Source: Gautieria morchelliformis (Eukaryota; Basidiomycota; Agaricomycetes; Gomphales; Gomphaceae). From it: a DNA stretch of 64,000 nt. The notes under the pieces are model-generated. The model was not told the origin of the DNA. It saw nothing but the letters and a program-made list of their open reading frames with translations, and ran no database searches. A program made the position numbers and the translations under genes. The stretch's first letter is position 1; the number at the start of each line of letters is the position of its first letter. Below are positions 54,416-64,000 of this stretch, in pieces. The stretch lies in NCBI GenBank assembly GCA_015179125.1, contig WHVA01000284.1, positions 1-64,000 of the forward strand. The letters run 5' to 3'.

Positions 54416-57015
54416 TTTATGGGGTGAATGCGTGATGACCGCGGTGTACCTCAAAAACCGCACCCCTTCGCGAGCGCTTGATGACGTGACCCCACATGAA
54501 GCTTGGACAGGGCGAAAGCCCGACTTATCCCACCTGCGAGAAATCGGCTGCAGAGCCTTTGTATTAATCCAAAACCGACACGTCGCTAAAATCTACAACC
54601 GCTCAGTGGAATGTGTCCTGGTTGGATACTCTCAAGTCTCCAAAGCCTACCGATGCTACAACCGCGCCACAGGCTAGATCATCACGTCACGAAACGTTAC
54701 CATCATCAAATCACAGGACAGCGCCCCACGCCCATTGCACCCCAGACTCATATCCGGCTGCAATGACGCAATTGAGAGCGACGACGATGGGGGTACCTAC
54801 GATGTAATCCCGACGGACAATGGAGGCGATCTACCGGGTGATGACGAGATGCATGACACGGCAGGTGATGCAACTGGAGAGGATGCACCGAGAGATGAAA
54901 ATACGCCTGAACCACCCGACCCTGACCCTAACATCCCACGCCGATCCTCACGCGTACCCAAACCCTCTGCCGCGGGCGCCGCCATGCGAAACCTGCCGTA
55001 CACCAGCCGCACCGAACAGACCGTCGCCGAAATCACCTCTGCGAGCACCCTAGCACGCCTCGCCCGCTCCGCAAAGAGGAACACGGAGTTCGAGGCCAAC
55101 TTCATGGAGGATCTGGCGTTGGCGGGCATCGTACATGAGGAAGAGGACCCCAGGTCCTTTACCGAGGCTCTCAAAGGACCTAACGGCCCAATATGGCAGC
55201 TAGGCATGGATTCCGAGCTGGAATCCATGGCGAAACACCACGTCTGGGATCTTGTGCCACAATGTTCTGTCCCTGTCGGGAAAAGAATCATCAAAAGCAA
55301 GACTGTTTGCCATATCAAACGAGATGAATCCGGGAAAGTGGCTAAACTGAAGGTCTGCATAGTCGCAAAGGGTTTCACCCAAATCGCTGGCCAGGATTAC
55401 CATGACACTTTCTCACCGGTTGCGCGCCTGGAATCGTTCCGTGTCATCCTTGCACTAGCCGCGTCCCTTGACTGGGAAATACGACAGCTCGATGTGAAGA
55501 CCGCCTATCTCCACTCCACCCTCGATGAGGAAATATACATGGAGCAGGCCAAGGGTAGCGTCGTGAAAGGGAAAGAGGATCACATGTGCAGACTACGAAG
55601 GGGCCTATACGGATTGAAACAGTCTGGCCGACAGTGGAACAAGACCCTGGATAAGGCGATCACGTCCCACCATTTCTCTCGAAATCCCGTCGACCACTGT
55701 GTGTACACACGTTCCACAAAGCACGGAAAATCAATGGTAGTAATCCACACTGATGACATGGCCACCGCTGCCAGCACCACGGCTGAAATGGACTCGATCG
55801 TCCGGGATCTCCAGGCAGACATCGATATCACCGACCTCGGCGATATCAGGTGGATGCTTGGCATCGAAATCACTCGTGACCGCGTCGCCAGAACGATATC
55901 CCTCAGTTAGACGGCATATATCGAACGCATAGTAAAGCGCTTCAACCTCGATACTGCCTACCCGGTGTGGACCCCACTTAACACTACTGCCAAAGACCTC
56001 TCCCATGATCAATCCCCAAAAAGCACTGACGAAATAGCCGTCATGTCGAGAGTAGCGTATCGCGCTGCCATAGGCTCTATGATGTACGCGTCTATGTGCA
56101 CAAGACCCAACATCACCTTCTCTGTAAATCGCCTTTCCCAATTCTCAATAAACCCCGGGGAACCCCACTGGATCGCGGTGAAGCATGTCCTCACGTATCT
56201 CAACGCTACCCGCTCTCACCGTCTCGTCCTCGGAGGCATATCTCCCTGTATCACCCTTTCCGGCTCTGCCGACTCGGACTACGCTTCTGACACAGACAGC
56301 AGGAAGTCCGTGTCAGGCTATGTTTTCTTCCTTGGCAACGGAGCGATCACCTGGAGCTCTAAGAAGCAGGCATCTGTGACTACTTCCAGCTGCGAGGCTG
56401 AGTACTCCTCCACCTGCCATGCCTCAAAAGAGGCCGTCTGGTTGCGAAACCTCCTCGAGCTACTCGGACACAAACAGATTCCCCCCACTCGCATCCAAAG
56501 CGACAACCTGGGTACCATCTCCATCATAAAAGACCCCTCCTATCACGCCCGTTCCAAACACTTCGACGTGCAACATCACTACGTCTGAGAACGGGTACAC
56601 AACAAAGAAATCGTATTTCACCACGTACAGACCTCGAACATGATCGCCGATATTATGACTAAAGCCCTACCCAGGCCCGCCCACGACAAGCTAAAGAAAC
56701 TCCTCGGTATCCGTTCGAACCCTTGAGTACTAGTTCTTCCATCGAGGGGGGGTGTTGGAATGTCGATGTCATACAATGATACGCATCCACACATGCCCAC
56801 TGACGTGGCAGTACTTACTGTTCAAACCCCGCCTCGTCCTCTTTCCTCAGTCGTTCACGATCATCCGAACGTCTGAGGTAAGGACCGTCTCACACGCCTG
56901 CGTTCTACTTCCGTTACTTACCTATTATCACCTGTACTCTAGCTCACAGTAGTACAGGTATTAATACGAGTCGTTCACGATCATCCGAACGTCTGAGCTC
57001 ACAGTAGTACAGACT
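54411..57015 (+). mobile_element. Copia fossil, 3' half: integrase end, reverse transcriptase, RNase H, polypurine tract, 3' LTR start
   Basis: The integrase core end (VMTAVYLKNRTPSRALDD, 54430-54490; VECVLVGYS) is followed by a Pro/Asp-rich linker. Reverse transcriptase shows FTQIAGQDYHDTFSPVARLE, QLDVKTAYLHSTLDEEIYM and the active site VIHTDDMA (55742-55765). RNase H shows SGSADSDYASDTDSRKSVSG and TSSCEAEYSSTCHASKEAVW (56270-56440). A polypurine run GAGGGGGGG ends at 56752 and the 3' LTR starts TGTTGGAATG at 56753; its right end is unclear. Truncated at the 5' side, with a few breaks. It is a different Copia family from the one at 3.2 kb. Confidence 0.85.
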
Positions 57016-57325
57016 CAACATGCGTGACCTCGTAGCCCCTCATTCCCTCCCATCCCCCGCTTGCCTTGTCCCACACGTCCGTCCCACTCCTTTGGCCGAT
57101 GCACTGTAGACGCTGAGACACCTCTCTGCATCTAGCGCCAGAGCGCCTGCCATTAGAGGATAGTCAGTTCCCTATCCTAGGGACTGTATAGTAGCGGAGA
57201 CTGTCCGAGAACACAGATCTTCTTAGTTTTGCTCTTCTTACTAGACAACGCTCCCACGTTATCTTGCCAGTATCTACGCGATCTTCGTCCATATTATCTC
57301 ATCTCGGACGTGATCCGCGTCTACA

Positions 57326-60300
57326 TGGTGGCAACAGTGAGATCGTAAATCACCAGAAGCTGCACAGCTCAAAACCCCCGCGTTCCCGATCACTCGTGGA
57401 TGAAAGAAGATCACCCGGACCACACCCCCCAAAACAGCCATGACCCTGAAGCAGTAATCCCACTCGCACAGATCAGATCCATAAGAGAGCTACAAACACA
57501 AACCCTATTCGCAGTCGACCCTGAGATCGAAGTCAACAGAAACAAGAACATCTTTCACACCCAAGTCTCAGGACGAGTCCCGTTGCTAGTGTGGGATGAA
57601 AGGTGGGACCCGATCTACAAGACCGGGATAGGCTACCCGAGCACCCTCAAGCTACGAGCGTGGAAAATCACGACAACCGAGCTGACCGAACCGGCAGAAA
57701 TTGTTAGGCTTGGCTTCCCGAGCGACCACATAGAGAGAATAGTCTTCTCGATCACCAAAAACCACGAGAAGTGGCACTTCATTTGGATCTTCCGGACATC
57801 GTCAGAAGAACCCCTGACCCCAATCTCTAGACGTACAGTCTGCGAGAAGATAGAAGAATTCTACAGGAAACTCACATAAACAGCAAACCTGGAGTCCACC
57901 CCACCAAAAGAAGAACCACACTCCGACCAAGACCCTCTACACCTCTCATCTCCCCTCTCCGACCTCGACAAGTCCGGAACAATACTAACCCCCCGCGACG
58001 CACATTTCATCCTGAAACGAACCCATTCGCTGAGAGAAGAGCAGATACAGACCCACAAGACGCCCAACGCCCCTTCGAGAACCCCCACCACACCTGTCCC
58101 CCACACGACACTATCGCCCCCCACTAGGTCAACCCCTCATTTTAGCACCTAACTCAAGACTCGCACCACCTTCCGTGATACACCCAGCGGGGACCAAAAG
58201 GACAACACCCCCCACACTCCAGCCGACAACAAGTATCACCCAACCCATCACACAAAGGAGGCAGACCCCAATGACTTCTAAAGTAAGCATCTTCAAGGGT
58301 AACCAGGGACAAGACGGAGACGAGTGGCTACAGACATTTGAAAAAGCATGTTATGAGAGAGGGATAGACGCCGACCAAACAGAGAAGCTCAAATACCTGA
58401 AACTATGCCTGTCAGGCGAAGCAATGTGACAGTTCAGGTTGTGGGAGCCAACGTGTAGATCGTCGTGGTCCACGTTCACGACGAAATGGGGAGAGGTATA
58501 CCCAAGCCGCAAAATACTCCCGACCATAGCAGAGACATTCAACGACTGGCAGAAAGCACGCATCTTGGAGAACGAGCTGCTGACAAAGACAGTAGATGAG
58601 GAACAGAGGAACAGAGACCAGTTTGGGCCCTAGTAAAGTTCACACACACACTGAGCGAACTAGGGGCTAGACTCACAGGCATGGACTCTGTCACTAAATC
58701 CCACTGCATCTTCCAAAACTTGCCACTATGCGTTCAAGAGGCGCTACCGTTTGATCACGTGAACATGCCCAGCTTCGAGGCTTTACTCCTCACACTAAGG
58801 AACCTAGATCACCAACGACTCGCAATGAGAGCATCAGTAGACTTCCAGGTCAGTAACTTTGGACACCAGCTAGCCAACACCACAGCCAGGATGGAAGCGT
58901 TGGAAAGAGATAGAAGAAGCACGACAACCTCGAACCAACAGCTAACACTGAACACTGTCCCGAGTAACCCAACCACACGCCAACCAATCATCCCAAACGG
59001 AAGCACGACAAAACCCGCAGATCTCTTGTTCGAAGATTCCACCGAAGGCAAGAGGAGGTACGATGCAGCAGTCAAAGTGTTCTTCACGATGCATGGCCCG
59101 AATGCAACGCCCTCCCTAGACAGACCATTCCCACTATCCCCAGGCTCTCCAAGTCCCGGCAGTCAAGAGTGCTGGACATGCGGTGTCCAAGGGCATAGAA
59201 AAGGAGACCCAGCTTGCGACCCCCACAGGAGCCTACCAAGACATGAACAGATCTACCGAGAAGTCGTCGGAAAGGCAGTGTCACGAGCCATGGCGAGAGC
59301 CAATAAACAGGGACAACAATGTATGTTGTTATACCTACAAACCAGGGATGCATCACAACTTGACACCACCGACGATGGGCTTGAAGACGAGTCGGAAAAT
59401 GGTGGAGGAGAATGTGTTTGAAGAGCCGCATTTCTCCTATAGCACAACACTCTTCATCGTTCAGCTCAACAGTCTCCCGAGGAGAACCGACGTCGTCGGG
59501 AGACGAGCACACAACCCAATCAAAAACAAGTCGACCTCCCACCCATCTGAACTTTCTTGGCACTGGTGCCCGCAGCAGCACAAGTCTCAGTCAGAACAAT
59601 AGCACCCCTTTTCCTTTTCAATCCGTACCCGACAACCTGTCGAACAATCTAGACGTACGCAATATAAAATGTTCTTGGTACGCGGGTGATGAAAGAGCCC
59701 TCTTAGACATGAGAACGTCGCAAGAGGCGTTGAGAAGAGTGCCATCGAATGGCTGACTTGTCACGGGTACAGAAGAGAGAGAAGTTGTCCAACTATTCCA
59801 ACCAAGAGAGAAAGAAGACATCTTTTCCAACCCATTCCTAATGAAAGTAGACATCACAGGAAGTAACACCGGCACCATCAGAGTGGAAGGAACGGTCGAT
59901 GATGGTGGACTGTTGTGCACCCTCGATTCAGTCCTATGGCGACAATGGCACACCATCCTCGGAGACTTGGAACCATCACCACTTGCCTGCGTAATGGGAA
60001 ACGGAACGGTCACAAAGTCATTAGGCCGGATGAACCTGTTCATCAATGTGCACGGAATCGCCACAAGAATACAAGTAGAGGTGCTTGACTCAGGAGGTTC
60101 CTTCAAACTCCTACTCAGGAAACCATGGCTAGGAAGATGCTCAGCAATCCACAATTATGCAACGGATGAACTGAGAGTGGAAGCAGCCGGTCAATATGTG
60201 ACAATACCAAACTCCTTTGATCACCTGAGGTTCAAAAAATCCGCCCTGAACACCCTAAGGTAGACAGAAGAAACAGTATTAGTCCAAACAGTCGACCACA

Positions 60301-63300
60301 TCCAAGCACACAACAATGACCAAACAGACCCTGTCGAGAAAACCGAAAGCATCAGAGACCCAGCGGACAGCCTACCTAGCCTAGCAGACACAGCGAAGCT
60401 AGTGAACCAACTACGCCCATCGGAAACGACGATCGACAAGTTTGACCCCGACCAAGTAAAACCGATCGACTTCATTGAACACCACATCGACGTACTGGAA
60501 GAGGTCAAACTACCGAAGACTGACATGTCCTGCCCCCTCACAGTATCTCAGAGAGAATGGCTATATCAACACATCCACAAGCTAGTAGAAGCCGGGATCG
60601 TCATGAGGATCCCCTACAACGACGTCCGATGCATCAGCCCAATCGTTCTAGCTCCCAAGCCCAAACATGACCAAGCCAGGTCACTGGAAGAGCTCAGAAT
60701 CTTAGCGAACGCAGCCTGCAAAGACGTAGGAGTAGACTTACCACACCCCGAAGCACCATCGGACAGACAACTTGTCAAACCATTACCACCTCTGGCCCCC
60801 ACTCAATGGCGTCTATGCAACAACTTTGGTGCTCTGAACAAACACACTAAAGCTCCACCCTTCCCAGTTGGCGATCTAACAAGGAGGCAACACCAGATGA
60901 GCGGCTTCAAACTGTACAATGTACTGGACCTCGCCATGGGTTACCACGTGTGTCTCATTAGGCAGGAAGACTGGGGACTTACAGCATTCAAGGTGGAAGA
61001 CCTAGGATTTTATACGTACATACAGATGCCGTTCGGGCTCACAGGAGCGCCAAACACATTCCTCGAGATGATAGTTCGAGCATTCGAAGGGATGATTGGG
61101 ATAGACTTGGAACACTACATGGACGACATTTGCCAAGGGTCGAACACCTTCGAGGATCTGTTCAAGAAGTTAGACAGAGTCTTCCAAAGATGCAGAGAGA
61201 AGAATGTAGTCCTTGCCCCATCAAAACTGTCACTTTTCTGCCCCCGGGTCCTATGGGCAGGAGTGGAACTCTCCACCGACGGGATTCGCCCAGACCTATC
61301 GAAGGTTACAGCGATCCTGGAGTGGCCCACACCAGTAACAGCACATGAGATGCTAGCTTTCCTCAGCACCGTCAGCCATTTCCGTGCCTGCATGCCAGCC
61401 TTCGCAATCGTCGCCAACCCTCTATACGAAATGATCAGAGGGATTCAAGTTGCTAAATCAGAGACAACGAAGAAACAGAAGAAAGGAACGTACAAAAGAG
61501 CACTGATCAACACGTCACTCATCGGCAAATGGACGGCCACACAGGACCAGGCTTTCGCACAACTCAAAGGGCTACTGACACAAGCACCATTACTGTCCAG
61601 GATCATCGAAGGCAAACCACTAGTGGTAGGGACAGATGCCAGTGCAAGAGGATTGGCAGCATACCTAGCACAATACCAGCCGGGGAGCGACCCAGAAGGC
61701 TCCACAAAAGAAGTCCTACGCCCCATCGCTTTTGCCTCTCACAGAAATTCACTGGCGGAACGCAAACAACACTCATTCGAGCTCGAACTAAAAGCAGTGA
61801 AATGGGCATTGGATAAGTTCCACAAGTTCATCTGGGGCCATCAAATCATACTGAAGACGGATTGCCAAGCAGTCAAAGACCTACTGTCGAACAAGTCCCT
61901 TCCCCCAACACACGCCCAGTACAAGGAAGCTATCCTGGCACACGACATAGTAGATTTCTTACACCAGGATGGAAAGCACAACCCAGCAGATGGCCTATCA
62001 CACTCAGGCCTCGCCCCCGGACCGCCAGAAGCAAAGTCCATAGACCCAGGCTGGGAACATGAACGTGGCATTGTCAATGACCTGTACTCAGTACAAAGAG
62101 CACCGTGTAACCTCCTGACCCCGAACAACCAGTACAAGGACCTAATGGCTAGATTCAAAGACGATCCAGAGACAACAGCAACACTCAACTGGATCCTAGA
62201 GCTATCCTTGCCAGAAGATGCAACAGAGAGGGAAAGAGAAACGATCAAGCGCCAAGCCATAGAATACTTCGTAAAGGACGACAAACTCTGGAGGTTGAAA
62301 ACAGGCATGGCACACCCTGTAGAAGTACTCTCAAGAATCGAAGGTCGAGCGGAAACACTCGAAGTACACAAGAACATAGGACACTGGGCAAGAGACATCC
62401 TCACACTCAAATTACGTACCTACTACGATTGGCCCCAACTGAGGAAAGACTGCACAGACGTCCCTGCAGAGTGCCCCAATTGTCAGCAGTTTGGCCCTCG
62501 CCTGTGGAACTTTCTGCTTCAACCAATCATCAGGCTACACCCTTTTGACATGCTCGCAGCCAATTACCTGAAGCTCCCCAAAGGAATCGGAGGCTTCTCT
62601 GAAGCACTCATCTTTGTAGACTTCTTCACTCGTTACGTCTGAGGGATCATCCTTAAAAAAGCAGGGAACAACCTAACCTTGGCAACCTCCCAAACGCCTC
62701 CTTACAGACGGAGGATCCCATTTCAAAGGACAGCACATGGCTGCAGTTTTACAGGAGTTTGACATCGAAAACGAAGTCACCCCAGCGTATGTGCCACACT
62801 GTAACGGCCTCATCGAGAACGAGAATAAACAACTGCTGTGGATTTTGGGAAAAGAGTGCGCTTCAGATCAGCCAGACCAGACAGAAGGCATCACCGCAAA
62901 TTGGCCAAAAAAGTAGCCAAGAGCAGTCTCCTCACTCAACAAAAGGAAAACACCGGTCTTAAACACCTCCCCCAAATCCATTATGTTCGGCACCATCGAT
63001 GGATCCTTCGACATCGACGATGTCATGGACCTAGACTTCGATAAAGGGGCAAGGTTCATGTTCTTAGAGGCCGACCGCGAAGTCACCAGAGACCACCTGC
63101 AGTCGATTCAAGTGAAGAGAAAGGAGTGGTTTGACAAAAAAGCCAAACCCACGACGTTCGAAACAGAAGACCTCGTTCTAGTACATAACTCGAAACTGGA
63201 CACATCAAGAGAGGCCAAATACAAACTCTCAGCGCCCTGGCTTGGACCGTTTAGGATCACAGGCAGAAGCAACAATTCCTATTACTTGGAGTGCCTATCA

Positions 63301-63860
63301 GGAAGAAAAGCGACAGGAAAAGTACATGCGAACCACCTCAAGAAGTTCCGCCTCCAAACACACGAACCAGCCCTAGATTCGAATGCCACAGTAACAGAAC
63401 GACACGAAGAAACCCTGTTACGAACGCTGAACGAACTACCAGAAGTCGCCGAGGATGATCTCCCTGTTGACTTCACGCCCCGAGAGACACCAGAGGAAGC
63501 TCTAGGAGATCCACCACCAGACGAACCTACAAGAGACGACCTGAACGAAGCAGAAGACCCATACCAGCCGATAGGTCAGAGGCTCCACAGACGCGCAGCT
63601 GCAGCAGCGAACCCATATATCCACACCAGAACCGAGTAGCGAAAGTAAAGACAAATGTAAGTTCCCAGTGGCAGCGAAAGACACACTAGGTAGTTATACA
63701 CTACCTAAAGACAAATGTAAGCTACAAGCTAGTTAGCTTTGCTCTCGTTATACAGGTTAGGTACTCACTTCCCAGTGGCAGCGAAAGACACACTGGGAAA
63801 ACTACACTATTGTACATACGCTCATACAAATACGCGTGTCTCAGATTGAAAGGGGGTCGA
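57326..63860 (+). mobile_element. Ty3/Gypsy fossil, nearly full internal region
   Basis: A presumed 5' LTR ends CTACA at 57325 and is followed at once by a primer-binding-like TGGTGGCAACAGTGAG. Parts: leader coding region (57400-57879), gag (58265-59421, SKVSIFKGNQGQDGDEWLQ; knuckle-like CWTCGVQGHRKGDPAC), and protease (59841-60263, VEVLDSGGSFKLLL). Reverse transcriptase, RNase H and the integrase zinc domain share one long reading stretch (60402-62642: FGALNKHTKAPPFPVGDL, active site YMDDI at about 61117, HKNIGHWA...CPNC). The integrase tail (62983-63639, APWLGPFRITGRSNNSYYLE) follows. A purine run GAAAGGGGG lies at 63849-63857. About half a dozen breaks; otherwise well kept, so comparatively young. 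The 5' LTR start and the 3' LTR could not be fixed. Confidence 0.85.
63646..63794. repeat. Interleaved short direct repeats after the Gypsy integrase
   Basis: TAAAGACAAATGTAAG occurs at 63646-63661 and 63706-63721, and a 26-mer beginning TTCCCAGTGGCAGCGAAAG occurs at 63662-63687 and 63769-63794. They lie between the last coding part and the purine run. They may be a duplicated 3' untranslated element. Confidence 0.8.
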
Positions 63861-64000
63861 GCACAGACCAATTGTTCCACCTTCCCGGGTCATGCCGAGC
63901 TACAAGACGCTCGACATCCTACAGGAAGTGACCGTCCCAGAGCGAACCGACTCAGCCATCCGAAGTTCCCTTTCCTTTTGTTCTTGCCGCTCACAACAAC

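Noticed and set aside
56753-57325. One single LTR shared by the Copia element and the Gypsy element to its right
   Set aside because: A purine run on the left and a primer-site-like sequence on the right each fit an LTR end. Two different superfamilies cannot share one LTR, so a junction lies inside, but its position could not be read.
1-64000. tRNA or rRNA genes
   Set aside because: No cloverleaf with the usual A and B box sequences and no rRNA-like block was noticed by eye; a tRNA scan was not possible.

Overview
The window looks like a repeat-rich, gene-poor stretch of a basidiomycete genome, most likely an agaricomycete. The evidence is short (about 45-70 nt) spliceosomal introns, a very intron-dense cytochrome P450, a DUF6533-type protein, a KDZ-type transposase with CxC5/CxC6 cysteine clusters, an RTC4-like gene, and many basidiomycete-style Ty3/Gypsy and Ty1/Copia relics. 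No protein-coding region of bacterial type is present.

Layout. 1-5.7 kb: a Gypsy 5' part (family G1) cut by a Copia element whose 5' LTR carries a 377-bp TA-flanked foldback element. 5.7-8.3 kb: mostly unexplained. 8.3-9.4 kb: a decayed GH47 alpha-mannosidase gene (-). 9.84-15.14 kb: a hAT DNA transposon with both terminal inverted repeats and a perfect 8-bp target duplication, itself carrying a solo LTR. 16.1-18.1 kb: an 18-bp minisatellite and a hypothetical gene. 18.3-23.6 kb: the best host-gene island, with a P450 (+), a PD-(D/E)XK nuclease-like gene (-) and a divergently transcribed kinase-like gene (+) that splices cleanly to 367 aa. 24.7-25.1 kb: a DUF6533 remnant.

25.6-39.9 kb: a nest of LTR fossils. 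It holds at least two Gypsy families, Copia pieces, a long (about 1.26 kb) LTR family called L here, and G1, which carries an extra open reading frame between integrase and 3' LTR. 39.9-40.9 kb: a minus-strand promoter-like segment with eight TGAGTCA sites and a TATA box. 40.92-49.62 kb: the most interesting unit. A KDZ-type transposase gene (+) and a zinc-cluster/RTC4-like gene (-) lie tail to tail between two inverted copies of a 31-bp GC-rich sequence. This may be a KDZ transposon carrying an RTC4-like cargo gene. Two solo LTRs with perfect 5-bp target duplications landed inside it, one of them in the RTC4-like coding sequence. 49.7-64 kb: more G1 and L pieces, a VPS16 gene fragment abutting a 5'-truncated Copia element, and a long Gypsy element reaching the right edge.

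The retroelements are fossils: none looks whole, and insertion order can be read at several places (solo LTR after hAT; foldback element after Copia; L and the Copia solo LTR after the KDZ unit). Family names G1 and L are labels used only here. All domain calls were made by eye, without database searches.
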